NCBI GenBank assembly: GCA_037045045.1
Contig: JBAOHL010000003.1
Coordinates: 186,001 to 250,000 of the forward strand
Direction of reading: 5' to 3'
Source of the DNA: Phosphoribacter sp037045045
GTDB taxonomy: Bacteria; Actinomycetota; Actinomycetes; Actinomycetales; Dermatophilaceae
DNA: 64,000 nt
This document shows, piece after piece, positions 32,696-41,202 of this stretch (positions within the stretch are counted from its first letter, which is position 1; every line of letters begins with the position of its first letter). The position numbers and the translations under genes were made by a program. Below the pieces are notes generated by a model. The model saw only the letters and a list, made by a program, of their open reading frames with translations, ran no database searches and was not told where the DNA came from.

Positions 32696-34011
32696 AGGGC
32701 ACGCACCCCCGCCAGCCCGTCGCCGATGAGATCCCGCATGGTCAGCGGCGAGGCCTTCAGCCGAGACCGGGCGATCGATGCGAGATGCCGTCGGGGCGTG
32801 AGGTCGTGGTGGAAGGCGTCGTAGAGAATGTCGGCGACGAGTTCGCCGTACTCCTTGTACATCCGGGGCCGTTCGAGGAAGTGCGGGGCCTTGGCGTAGG
32901 TCTGCATGTCCTTGCCGGCGAATCCGGCGAAGAGGTTCTCCCGGTATGCCGCGAGGCTCGCCTTGGACACGTCGCCGGCGGTCAGCGCCGCCCCGATCGC
33001 CTCGGCGGCGGCCACGCCCGATTCGACGGCGAGGTCCATCCCCCGGACGGTAAGTCCGGTGTTGAGGGTCAGCGCGGCGGCATCGCCGACGACGACCATT
33101 CCGTCCGTGACGATCTCGCCGACCTGTTCCAGGCCGCCCTCGGCGACGAGGTGACAGCCGTACTCGAGCAGGTCGCCGTCGGCGAGGTAGGGCGCGATGA
33201 ACGGGTTGGCAAGGAAGTGGTCGAACACGTCCGTCGCGACCTTGCCCTTGTCGGTGAGGTCGTCCAGGCGCAGGACCACCCCGACGGAGATGGACTCGAG
33301 GTTGGTGTACATGAACCCACCGCCGCCGATGCCCTCGGTGCAATCCCCGACGACCGCCCAGGCCGCGCCCTCGTCGCCGGCGAGGGTGAACCGCGACTCG
33401 ATGACCTCGCGCGGCAACCCGACGACGGCCTTGACGCCGACGGCGAGGTGGTTCGTCGGATCCTGGCCGCGCAGTCCGGCCGCCCGGGCGAGGAAGGAGT
33501 TGACCCCGTCGGCGGCCACGACGACGTGTGATCGCAGCAGGTCCTCGCCGGCCCGTACCCCGACGACCCGCCGGCCGTGCGGGCCCTCGTCGGTGGCGAC
33601 CTCGTCGACACGGACCCCGGGCATGAGGAAGGCCCCGGCCTGCTCGGCCTTGTCCGCCAGCCAGGGGTCGAACTTCGCCCGCAGCACGGTCACCGCGTTG
33701 ACCGGGTCCGCGAGGCGAGCGTCGCGGTAGTCGATGCCGACCGAGGAGTCGGCGTTGAGGAAGTTGACGTAGTTGCGGGTGACCCGTCGCTCGATCGGGG
33801 CCTCGTCGAGGTAGTCGGGGAACACCTCGCGCAACGAGTGGGTGTAGAGCACGCCCCCGGAGAGGTTCTTGCTCCCGGGGGCTTCGCCACGCTCGATGAG
33901 GACGACCGAGCGACCCTGCTGCGCAAGCAGGTATGCCGCGATGCTGCCGGCGATCCCTGCCCCGACGACGACGACGTCGAAGTCGACGTCGTCAGCGGCC
34001 GTATCGGTCAC
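32692..34011 (-). CDS. fixC: FixC flavoprotein (ETF:quinone oxidoreductase-like)
   Basis: The 439-residue FAD protein has the dinucleotide-binding motif VVVGAGIAGSIAAYLLAQQG near the N-terminus, the ETF-QO/FixC family segments NLSGGVLYTHSLREVFP, VVAADGVNSFLARAAGL, GIGGGGFMYTNLESISVGVV and the second FAD motif GMVVVGDAAALTLNTGLTVR. It docks FixAB and, with FixX, reduces or oxidises membrane quinone. Both ends overlap neighbours by 4 nt (fixB TGA/GTG, and its TGA with fixX GTG). The open frame continues to 34905 inside fixB, but the overlap marks the start. Confidence 0.93.
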   Translation of the reverse strand: MTDTAADDVDFDVVVVGAGIAGSIAAYLLAQQGRSVVLIERGEAPGSKNLSGGVLYTHSLREVFPDYLDEAPIERRVTRNYVNFLNADSSVGIDYRDARLADPVNAVTVLRAKFDPWLADKAEQAGAFLMPGVRVDEVATDEGPHGRRVVGVRAGEDLLRSHVVVAADGVNSFLARAAGLRGQDPTNHLAVGVKAVVGLPREVIESRFTLAGDEGAAWAVVGDCTEGIGGGGFMYTNLESISVGVVLRLDDLTDKGKVATDVFDHFLANPFIAPYLADGDLLEYGCHLVAEGGLEQVGEIVTDGMVVVGDAAALTLNTGLTVRGMDLAVESGVAAAEAIGAALTAGDVSKASLAAYRENLFAGFAGKDMQTYAKAPHFLERPRMYKEYGELVADILYDAFHHDLTPRRHLASIARSRLKASPLTMRDLIGDGLAGVRAL

Positions 34012-34919
34012 GACAGCGCCTGGGTGATCGCCGGGACGAGTTGGTAGATGTCGCCGACGACGCCGTAGTCGCACTCGGCGAAGATCGGCGCGTCCTTGTC
34101 CGAGTTGATCGCGACGATGGTCTGCGCCCCCCGGATCCCGACCATGTGCTGCAACTGGCCGGAGACGCCGGCAGCGATGTAGAGCTCCGGCGCGAGGTGC
34201 AGGCCGGAGACACCGATGTAGCGGTCGTGGCCGTACCAATCCAGGCCCTCGGCCAGCGGTCGGGTGCAGGCCACCTCGGCACCGATCGCCGCGGCGAGCG
34301 CCTCGACCATGGCGAGGTCGCTCTGGGCCTTGACGCCCCGGCCGGCCGAGACGACTTTCGTCGCGGCGTTGAGGTTGACCGCGGCGTGCGCGGCCGGGCG
34401 GGTCTCGACGACGGTGAGTGCGCCGCTCGGGCTCAGGTCGAGCGCCTCGACGGGGGCCGAGCCACCACCGGCAGGCGGTACTCCCCCATCGAGCATGACC
34501 GCGACCGAACCGGACACCGTCGCGGTGTGCTCGGCGATACCGCCGAAGACCGACCGATCCAGGCGCACTGTTCCGCCGTCGGCCGAGATCGCCGAGACGC
34601 CGGTGACCAGCGGGCAGCGTAGGGCGCCGGCCACCGCCCCGAGGAGGGCACGGTCGGCGCTGCGCGTCGAGGCGAGCACGAGGCCAGGTGCGGCTTCGGC
34701 GACCGCGGCCGCGACTGCGGCGGCATACCCCTCGAGAGGGGCTGCCCCAGCCTCGGCGAACAGGACCTTGCCCACGCCGGGCGTTCCGGCGAGGGTGTCG
34801 GCCAGTTCGCGGGTGCCCAGAGCGAGGACGGTCATCTCGCCGCCGAGCCCGCGGGCGAGGTCGACGAGCGAGGAGACGGCCGGGTCGCCGGCGACGAGAA
34901 TCCACGTGTTGACGCTCAT
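34008..34919 (-). CDS. fixB: FixB, electron-transfer flavoprotein alpha subunit
   Basis: The 303-residue ETF alpha-type subunit has the C-terminal FAD-binding domain with VVSAGRGVKAQSDLAMVEAL, GHDRYIGVSGLHLAPELYIA, SGQLQHMVGIRGAQTIVAIN and ADYGVVGDIYQLVP-like end (CDYGVVGDIYQLVPAITQAL here). Together with FixA it takes electrons from, or gives them to, an acyl-CoA dehydrogenase. It is 16 nt behind fixA and overlaps fixC by 4 nt. The complete fixABCX order directly after an acyl-CoA dehydrogenase is like the E. coli cai-fix neighbourhood rather than the housekeeping etfBA pair. Confidence 0.93.
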   Translation of the reverse strand: MSVNTWILVAGDPAVSSLVDLARGLGGEMTVLALGTRELADTLAGTPGVGKVLFAEAGAAPLEGYAAAVAAAVAEAAPGLVLASTRSADRALLGAVAGALRCPLVTGVSAISADGGTVRLDRSVFGGIAEHTATVSGSVAVMLDGGVPPAGGGSAPVEALDLSPSGALTVVETRPAAHAAVNLNAATKVVSAGRGVKAQSDLAMVEALAAAIGAEVACTRPLAEGLDWYGHDRYIGVSGLHLAPELYIAAGVSGQLQHMVGIRGAQTIVAINSDKDAPIFAECDYGVVGDIYQLVPAITQALS

Positions 34920-34935
34920 GTGTCTGTCCTGCCTC

Positions 34936-35712
34936 TCAGAGCGCCCCGGCGGCGCGCAGGGCCGCGACGAGTTGGGCGGCCGCTGCCGCGGCGTCGGACC
35001 CGTCGATAATCTCGCCCTTGCGGGCCTTCAGTTGCGGGCGGCGGGCGCCCGTGACCGCGAGTGTGGCCGAGCGCTCCGGCACGCCCAGGTCGGCCGCGGA
35101 CACCTCCTCGACGGGCTTCTTCGCCGCGCCGAGGATGTCCTTCATGCCCGGCACCCTGGGCAGCACGGCGTCGGTGGCGACCGAGAGGACCACCGGTCCG
35201 CTCGCGCTGAGCACCTGCGACCCGCCGGCGTGGGCCCTCTCAACGACGAGCTCACCAGGAGCGCCGCTTACCGACTTGACTTCCGAGACGATCGGCCAGC
35301 CGAGAGCACCGGCAAGGGCGTTCGGCACGAGCTTGGCACCGACGTCGACCGAGGAGTCGCCAGTCAGTACGACGTCGACCGAGCCGACGTGCCCGACGAT
35401 GGCCGCGAGGTAGGCACCGGTTTCCGCGCTGCCCAGGTCGGCCATGGCGTCGTCGGCGAGCACGACCGCGCGGTCGAGCCCCCGCGACAGCGCGGCCTTG
35501 CGGGCCAGCGGCGAACCGGCGTCCTTCGGGCCGACCGTGATTCCGACGAGTTCCGCTCCGGTCGCGTCGGCGAGTTGACGGCCCAGTTCGATGGCCACCG
35601 GGTCATATTCGCTCACGCCGGCCTTGGCCCGGCTCCAGTCCACGGTGCCGTCGGCACCGACGCTGGCGTCCTGGGGATTCGCGGCCCACTTGTAGGCGAC
35701 GACGATGGTCAT
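34936..35712 (-). CDS. fixA: FixA, electron-transfer flavoprotein beta subunit
   Basis: The 258-residue ETF beta-type subunit has TIVVAYKWAANPQDASVG at the N-terminus, the adenine nucleotide-binding region GITVGPKDAGSPLARKAALSRGLDRAVVL and the ETF beta signature region DVVLTGDSSVDVGAKLVPNAL. In FixABCX complexes this subunit carries the bifurcating FAD and binds NAD(H), so electrons may be split between ferredoxin and quinone. Whether that property holds here is inferred, not seen. The ATG at 35712 follows AAGGGAC. It starts 31 nt after the acyl-CoA dehydrogenase gene. Confidence 0.92.
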   Translation of the reverse strand: MTIVVAYKWAANPQDASVGADGTVDWSRAKAGVSEYDPVAIELGRQLADATGAELVGITVGPKDAGSPLARKAALSRGLDRAVVLADDAMADLGSAETGAYLAAIVGHVGSVDVVLTGDSSVDVGAKLVPNALAGALGWPIVSEVKSVSGAPGELVVERAHAGGSQVLSASGPVVLSVATDAVLPRVPGMKDILGAAKKPVEEVSAADLGVPERSATLAVTGARRPQLKARKGEIIDGSDAAAAAAQLVAALRAAGAL

Positions 35713-35743
35713 TCGACAGTCCCTTCTCGGTGCGTCGACGGGC

Positions 35744-36889
35744 TCAGGAGGCGAAGTCCTTGACGATCTGGCGGCCGATCACATGGACCATGATCTCGTC
35801 GGTGCCGCCACCGAACCGGTGGCCGCGGGCATCGCGCCACAACCTGGAGATCCGGGTGCCTTGGGTGATGCCGATGCCTCCGTGGATCTGCATCGAGTCG
35901 TCGCAGACGGTGAAGGCCTCCATCGCGCAGTAGCGCTTGACCATCGCCCCGTGCGTCTTCAGCGGCAGACCCTGGTCGACCATCCACCCCCCGCGGTAGA
36001 CCATGTTGCGCATGTTCTCGATCTTGATGGCCATATCGGTCAGCTTCTCCTGGATGAGCTGGAAGTTGCCGATCGGCTGACCGAACTGCACGCGCACGCC
36101 GGCATACCGCGCGGCATCCTCGAAGGCCGCCTCGGCCAGGCCGAGACACTGCGCGCCGATCATCAGGCGCTCGAACTCGAAGTTCTTCATGAGCTGGACG
36201 AAGCCCTCGCCCTTGGTGCCGACGAGGCACGACTCGTCGACTTCGACGTCGCTGAGGTAGATCTCCGACGAGTCGTCGGTGTACCACATGATCTTGTCCA
36301 GCGGCGAGACGGTGACGCCGGGGCTGTCCATCGGCACGAGGTACATGGAGATCGACCGGCTGGGCTTCTCGGCGTCCGGATTGCGCGCCATGGTGAGCAG
36401 GTACTTCGCCTTGACGGCGCTGGTCACGAGGGTCTTCGTCCCGTTGAAGACGACCTTGCCGCCGGTGTGCACGGCCGAGGTCTTCATCGCCGAGTTGTCC
36501 GACCCGGCCCCCGGCTCGGTGAATCCGAGACCGAAGGGAGCCTGACCCTCGGCGAGCAGGCCGAGCACCTCGCGCTTCTGGTCCTCGTTACCGAACTCCA
36601 GGATGTCCTTGACCTGGAGGATCTCCAGCCCGTAGCCGTTGTTCAGCCCCTGCTTAGCGACCCGCTCCCCGATCATGAGCATCGTGACGAAGTCGCACGG
36701 CACGCCGCCGTACTCCTCCGGGAAACCGAGGCTCATGAAGCCGGCGTCGTTCATCGCCTTGTGGAACGACACCGGCCGCTGGTGCTTCTTGTCCAGGTCG
36801 GCGATGTAGGCGTGCGAGCACTCGCGATCGAGCACCTCGTCGAGGCTCTCGAGCAGCAGGACCTGCTCGTCGGTGAGGGAGAAATCCAT
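35744..36889 (-). CDS. Acyl-CoA dehydrogenase, CaiA-like
   Basis: This 381-residue flavoprotein has the dehydrogenase fold: FGLGFTEPGAGSDNSAMKT (signature 1), FQLIQEKLTDMAIKIENM and MQIHGGIGITQGTRISRLWRD (signature 2). At the position where many dehydrogenases have the YEGT catalytic glutamate the sequence is FGGGTDEIM (residues 359-367), as in crotonobetainyl-CoA reductase CaiA and its relatives. The reaction is therefore an alpha,beta-oxidation or, with FixABCX, an enoyl-CoA reduction of an activated acid. The ATG at 36889 has an AAAGGTG site. It is flanked by thiolase and fixA on the same strand, so it is almost certainly the partner of the FixAB flavoprotein. Confidence 0.88.
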   Translation of the reverse strand: MDFSLTDEQVLLLESLDEVLDRECSHAYIADLDKKHQRPVSFHKAMNDAGFMSLGFPEEYGGVPCDFVTMLMIGERVAKQGLNNGYGLEILQVKDILEFGNEDQKREVLGLLAEGQAPFGLGFTEPGAGSDNSAMKTSAVHTGGKVVFNGTKTLVTSAVKAKYLLTMARNPDAEKPSRSISMYLVPMDSPGVTVSPLDKIMWYTDDSSEIYLSDVEVDESCLVGTKGEGFVQLMKNFEFERLMIGAQCLGLAEAAFEDAARYAGVRVQFGQPIGNFQLIQEKLTDMAIKIENMRNMVYRGGWMVDQGLPLKTHGAMVKRYCAMEAFTVCDDSMQIHGGIGITQGTRISRLWRDARGHRFGGGTDEIMVHVIGRQIVKDFAS

Positions 36890-36991
36890 GGGGCACCTTT
36901 CGTCGGGAGGTGGCCGAACAGGTCGCTGGGGGTATGCCGCGACCTGGCCTCCCTCGGCGGGTAGCCCGCGGAAGGCCAGGTCGAGAGCCGG

Positions 36992-38179
36992 TCAGTCGGT
37001 AACGCGCAAGACGAGGGCCATCGCCGAGTCGCCGGCGGCGCACCCGGTGAACAGGCCGATGCCGCCGCCGCGGGCCTTGAGCTCGTGGACGAGTTCGGCG
37101 ATGGAGCGCATCCCCGTCGGACCTTGCGGGTGACCGAAGATGAGGCTGCACCCGCGGACGTTCATCTTGTCCAACGGCAGACCGGTCTGCTTGTTGAGGA
37201 AGACGTCGTTGACCGCGAAGGGGTTGTGGGTCGTCACGAGGTCGACGTCCTTGATCTCCAACCCGGCCTGCTTGAGCGCGTGCAGCGCCGCGGGCACCGG
37301 AGCGGCCGGCATGTGCGCCTTCTCGACCCGGGCGATCCCGGTGGCGAGCATCTCGACGACCCCGTTGCCGCCAGACATCTCACGGGCGCGGTCCAGGGTG
37401 CTGATGACGACGCCGGCAACACCGTCGCCGGGGTGGGTCTGCGCGGCGCCGGAGTGCACCCCACCTTCGTTGACGACGCGCAGGTCCTTGATCGAGTCCA
37501 GAGTCACCCCACGGATGCCCTCGTCGGCCTCGAGCGTCACGGTCTTGCGCCCGACCTGGACCTCGATGGGGACCATGTACGTCTTCTGGAACGCCCGGTC
37601 GTTCTCCAACGAGGTCGCGTACTGCTCGTAGCGCAGCACCTTGAGCTCGTCGCACTCCTGCTTGGTGATCCCGCCCTTGGCCGCGACGTTGTCTGCCGCG
37701 CGCAGCATGCTCGTGCCGCCGATGGGGTCGCGGGCGAATCCGTCCAGGGTCCAGTTCGTCACGATCGGGGCGCCGCACGCGTTCGAGGGCATCGGGTAGT
37801 GGATGACCGGGCCGTTGCTCATCCGGTCGGCGCAGACCGCGATCTGCAGTTCGTCGTCGGACTGGACGTTGCCGGCCGCGGCCTGCATGGAGGCGACCGA
37901 CGTGGCACAGGCCTGGACCACCATGGGCCCGCTGATGTGTCCGGCCCCGATCCGGGCGGCGATCGTCGGGGCGCCGTAGAAGATCTCCAACTGCGGGTTG
38001 GTCCACCCGTGCACGATGCCGGTGAGAGTGCTCGGGTCGATCCCCCGGTCGGCGAGCGCACGCGCGGTCACCGCGACGCCAGTCTCGATCGAGGAGATCT
38101 CCCCGATCGTGCCCTGCCAGCGCGCGAACGGCGAGGACCAGATGTTGCCGACGGCGAACCCAACGTTGTTGAACTTCAT
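36992..38179 (-). CDS. Thiolase-superfamily acyl-CoA acetyltransferase, variant
   Basis: The 395-residue thiolase-fold protein has Cys91 in VVQACATSVASMQ (acyl acceptor), the His motif GHPQGPTG and the C-terminal cysteine in TGCAAGDSAMALVLRV. The usual NEAFA asparagine motif reads THNPFAVND, and the glycine-rich CxGGGxG is CAAGDSA. Like SCP-x/DitF-type proteins it may not be a standard beta-ketothiolase. It heads the unit thiolase-ACAD-fixABCX-ligase, 102 bp before the dehydrogenase. A thiolytic role after beta-oxidation is likely, with a carbon-carbon bond lyase or structural role as an alternative. ATG 38179; the frame is open much further upstream without similarity. Confidence 0.8.
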   Translation of the reverse strand: MKFNNVGFAVGNIWSSPFARWQGTIGEISSIETGVAVTARALADRGIDPSTLTGIVHGWTNPQLEIFYGAPTIAARIGAGHISGPMVVQACATSVASMQAAAGNVQSDDELQIAVCADRMSNGPVIHYPMPSNACGAPIVTNWTLDGFARDPIGGTSMLRAADNVAAKGGITKQECDELKVLRYEQYATSLENDRAFQKTYMVPIEVQVGRKTVTLEADEGIRGVTLDSIKDLRVVNEGGVHSGAAQTHPGDGVAGVVISTLDRAREMSGGNGVVEMLATGIARVEKAHMPAAPVPAALHALKQAGLEIKDVDLVTTHNPFAVNDVFLNKQTGLPLDKMNVRGCSLIFGHPQGPTGMRSIAELVHELKARGGGIGLFTGCAAGDSAMALVLRVTD

Positions 38180-38627
38180 CGAGCGAGCTCCTGACGTGTG
38201 TCGAGGACGGATGTGACTGCGGAGGTCCTGTGCCACACTGGCGCCGCGTCCGGCAGGACGAGCACGCCTGCGACTCGCACACCCCGTTGGGCACGACGAT
38301 AGTGCCGCCGGCAGTGGCCGGCACCAGGGCATCCGGATTGTTCTCCACCCAAGAACACGGCGAGCCGCTCTGACCACCGGTCCGTTCCATCGACACGGCC
38401 GACTCTTCCCCGCGCGGCCCACCCCGATGTCTGCTCGACCGCGTTTCCGCACACGGCAAGCTCTTTGGGTCATGTCGTTGACAGTCCCGGTCGGGAGGTC
38501 GAGATTCGAGGACCACAGCCCGCTGTCTCCCTCGCCGTGCCCGGCAGCCGCCCGAACGAGGTCGGCACGACAGGCCGGCGGGCCGGCATACTCGGCCCAG
38601 CTCCGCCACACGACGTCGGGAGACAGG
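38180..38627. other. Intergenic region between divergent thiolase and CoA ligase genes
   Basis: These 448 bp separate the two arms of the CoA-thioester cluster and must hold both promoters. A TTGACA with a -10-like GAGATT is listed separately. One heptamer copy lies near 38586-38592. I see no gene here; open frames through it lack similarity. Confidence 0.5.
38478..38506 (+). promoter_or_regulatory. Candidate sigma-A promoter for CoA ligase operon
   Basis: A perfect -35 TTGACA (38478-38483) is followed after 17 bp by GAGATT (38501-38506), a weak -10. It would give a leader of about 115 nt before the ligase ATG. Perfect TTGACA boxes are rare in this GC-rich sequence, so the match is notable but unproven. 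Confidence 0.4.
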
Positions 38628-40196
38628 ATGTTCAACGCACAACAGTGGCTCGTCGATCGGCACGTCGACTCCGGGCTCGGCGACCACGCCGCCATCGAGT
38701 CCCCGAGCGGAACCGTCACCTACCGCGCCTTGGCGGTGCTCTGCGGGCAGGTCGCTGCCGGGCTGCGCAGTCTGCACCTGCATCGCGACGACCGGATCGT
38801 CATCGTCATGAACGACGGCGTCCCGATGATCAGCAGCATTCTCGGGGTGTTCCGCGGCGGGTTCGTCGCCGTGCCGGTCTCGACGATGCTCGGCGCGAAG
38901 GAGTTGCGCGAGATCATCCGTGACTCGGCGGCCGATGCGGTCATCGCGAGCTTCGAGTACGCACCGGCAGTCGCCGAAGCCATCGCCGAGTGCCCGGACG
39001 TGGACTACCTCGTCGTCGACGGGCCGCACACCCTGCCGACCGGAGGGCACGCGCTGACCCTCACCTGGGACGAGCTCGTGGCCCGCGGTACCTCGGCACC
39101 GGCGGAATTGCGCGAGGTGGCCGACACCACCGAGGACGAGTGGGCGCTGTGGCTCTACACGTCCGGAACCACGGGCAAGCCCAAGGGGGCCATGCACCGG
39201 CACGAGACCATCCGCCACGTCGGCGAGACCTTCCCGCGGCACGTGCTCAACCTCACCCACGAGGACCGGTGCCTGTCGATCGCCAAGATGTTCTTTTCCT
39301 ACGGCATCGGCAACAGCCTCTTCTACCCGCTCTCCCAGGGTGCGACGACGATCTTGGAGTCGCGGCGCCCGACCCCTGAGGTGTTCGGCGAGCGCCTCGT
39401 GCGGGACCGGCCGACGATCTTCGACGCGGTCCCGACCTTCTACGCCCAGTTGCTGGCCAGCGATCTGCCGACGGAGACGTTCGCCTCGGTCCGCCTGTGC
39501 GTGTCGGCCGGCGAGCCGTTGCCGCCCAGTCTGCAGGAGCGCTTCATCGAGCGGTTCAAGGTGCCGATGGTCGACGGGATCGGTTGCACGGAGTTCCTCA
39601 ACACGTTCCTGTCCAACACCTGGGACGACATCAAGCCCGGGACCACCGGCAAACCCATCCCGCCCTACGTCATCGAACTGCGCGGGCCGGACGGCTCGCT
39701 GGTCCCACAGGGCGAGCCCGGCACGATGTGGGTCAAGGGCCCGACCATGGCGATCGGGTATTGGAAACGGGTGGCCACCAGCCGGCAGGTGTTCGTCGGC
39801 GAGTGGTGCAACACCGGCGATACGTTCATGCAGGACGACGAGGGCTACTTCGTGTGCCTCGGCCGCACGAACGATCTCATCAAGGCCGGCGGGATCTACG
39901 TCTCACCGGCCGAGATCGAAGACCGGTTGCTCAAGCACCCCGGCGTCGGCGAGGTGGCCGTCGTCGGGTTGCCGGACGCCGACGGGCTGTACAAGCCGGT
40001 GGCCTTCGTCGTCCCCGCTGGGCAGGTCGGCGAGGAGGACCTCATCGCGTGGTGTCGCGATGGCATGGCCGCCTTCAAACGGCCGCGCCGGGTCGTGTTC
40101 GTCGACGCGTTGCCCAAGACGGCGACCGGCAAGATGCAGCGGTTCAAGCTGCGCGAGGCGATGGACGCCGAGGGGATCCCCAGCGGACCCGGATGA
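38628..40196 (+). CDS. Benzoate-CoA ligase family enzyme (second copy)
   Basis: The 522-residue ANL ligase shares the family pattern with the gene at 30758: LWLYTSGTTGKPKGAMHRHE (A3), KMFFSYGIGNSLFYPLSQGA, DGIGCTEFLNTFLSNTW (A5 with the benzoate-type IGCTE), GRTNDLIKAGGIYVSPAEIE (A8) and PKTATGKMQRFKLREAM (A10 lysine). The two are divergent paralogues, so they probably activate different acids or act at different stages. The ATG at 38628 follows GGGAGACAGG. It begins the plus-strand unit ligase-amidohydrolase-gammaCA, divergent from the thiolase-fix unit, so both arms probably respond to the same signal. Confidence 0.87.
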   Translation: MFNAQQWLVDRHVDSGLGDHAAIESPSGTVTYRALAVLCGQVAAGLRSLHLHRDDRIVIVMNDGVPMISSILGVFRGGFVAVPVSTMLGAKELREIIRDSAADAVIASFEYAPAVAEAIAECPDVDYLVVDGPHTLPTGGHALTLTWDELVARGTSAPAELREVADTTEDEWALWLYTSGTTGKPKGAMHRHETIRHVGETFPRHVLNLTHEDRCLSIAKMFFSYGIGNSLFYPLSQGATTILESRRPTPEVFGERLVRDRPTIFDAVPTFYAQLLASDLPTETFASVRLCVSAGEPLPPSLQERFIERFKVPMVDGIGCTEFLNTFLSNTWDDIKPGTTGKPIPPYVIELRGPDGSLVPQGEPGTMWVKGPTMAIGYWKRVATSRQVFVGEWCNTGDTFMQDDEGYFVCLGRTNDLIKAGGIYVSPAEIEDRLLKHPGVGEVAVVGLPDADGLYKPVAFVVPAGQVGEEDLIAWCRDGMAAFKRPRRVVFVDALPKTATGKMQRFKLREAMDAEGIPSGPG

Positions 40197-40315
40197 CCCG
40201 GGGCGGTCCTCGGTCGGAGGACGCCCGCGGGTATGCTTGGGATAGAACGCGGGTCGCCCCTAGCCGGCCCGATGCAGGCCATCACCAGCCCCTCGTCGGA
40301 AAGGCAGGCCCTCCC

Positions 40316-41200
40316 GTGCTTGACGGACTTCCCCTCGTCGACGCGCACACCCACGTCCCGTTGCTGCCCACGCTCAACGAGGCCTGGCGCCACTGGGCCT
40401 ACAACTTCGGCCGGCCCGGCATCGTCGAGGACGTCTGGGGCAAGGACGGCGTGCCCAGCCCGCAGCGACTCGAGGAGATCTTCAAGGAGCAACACGTCGA
40501 CGTCGCGTTGTTGTTCTGCGAGTACAGCCCGAAGTCCACCGGCATCCAGGAGTTCGACGAGCTGCTGCCGCTCGTCGAGCACAACCCCGAGATGTTCCAC
40601 CCCGTCGCCAACGTCAACCCGCACCTGCACTTCCCGCTCGTCAAGGAACTCAAGCGCCAACTCGACCACGGCGCCGCGGCGCTCAAGCTGCACCCGGTCC
40701 ATGGGGGCTTCAAGCCCGCCGACACGTCCTTGTACGCCGGCTACCAGCTCCTCGAGGATCGGCAGGTGCCGCTGGTCATCCACTGCGGCACGAGCGTCTT
40801 CCCGGGGTCCTCCAACGAATACGCCGACCCCGAGCTGCTCCTGCCGGTGATCCGCGACTTCCCGGACCTCACCGTGATCCTCGCCCACGGCGGGCGGGGC
40901 TGGTGGTTCGACACCGCGGCCTTCATGGCGATGAGCATGCCCAACGTGTGGATCGAACTGGCCGGGCTGCCACCGAAGTGGTTGCCCCGCTACTACGGCC
41001 GATTCGACCTGCCGAAGTTGTCCCGCAAGTGGATCTTCGCCACCGACTGGCCGGGCGTGCGCGACATCGCCGCCAACGCGCGGGCGGTTGCCGACCTCGT
41101 CCCGCCGCAGAACGTCCCCGACCTCATCGGCGGGCACGCCTTGCGCCTGTATTCCGGTATGCCGAAGCACCTCGGGGACCAGTCCCCGGGAACCGCCTGA
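40316..41200 (+). CDS. TIM-barrel amidohydrolase (second copy)
   Basis: This 294-residue amidohydrolase_2-type barrel has LVDAHTHVPLLP (His-x-His), GAAALKLHPVHGGFKPADTS with a Lys-Leu-His motif, PLVIHCGTSVFPGSSNEYAD, LTVILAHGGRGWWFDTAAFM and the terminal acid in IFATDWPGVRD. It is the same superfamily as the gene at 27757 but only distantly similar. Two such enzymes next to two CoA ligases fit a scheme in which beta-keto or hydroxyaryl thioesters are cleaved hydrolytically, as by CouO. A decarboxylase role is the alternative. GTG 40316 is 10 nt after GGAAAGG. The next gene starts 2 nt after its stop. Confidence 0.8.
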   Translation: MLDGLPLVDAHTHVPLLPTLNEAWRHWAYNFGRPGIVEDVWGKDGVPSPQRLEEIFKEQHVDVALLFCEYSPKSTGIQEFDELLPLVEHNPEMFHPVANVNPHLHFPLVKELKRQLDHGAAALKLHPVHGGFKPADTSLYAGYQLLEDRQVPLVIHCGTSVFPGSSNEYADPELLLPVIRDFPDLTVILAHGGRGWWFDTAAFMAMSMPNVWIELAGLPPKWLPRYYGRFDLPKLSRKWIFATDWPGVRDIAANARAVADLVPPQNVPDLIGGHALRLYSGMPKHLGDQSPGTA

Positions 41201-41202
41201 CC

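Noticed and set aside
32408..38179. Carnitine (cai) operon assignment
   Set aside because: The fix and CaiA-like genes fit, but CaiB (CoA transferase), CaiD and CaiT are absent and ligases and transporters are of aromatic-acid type.
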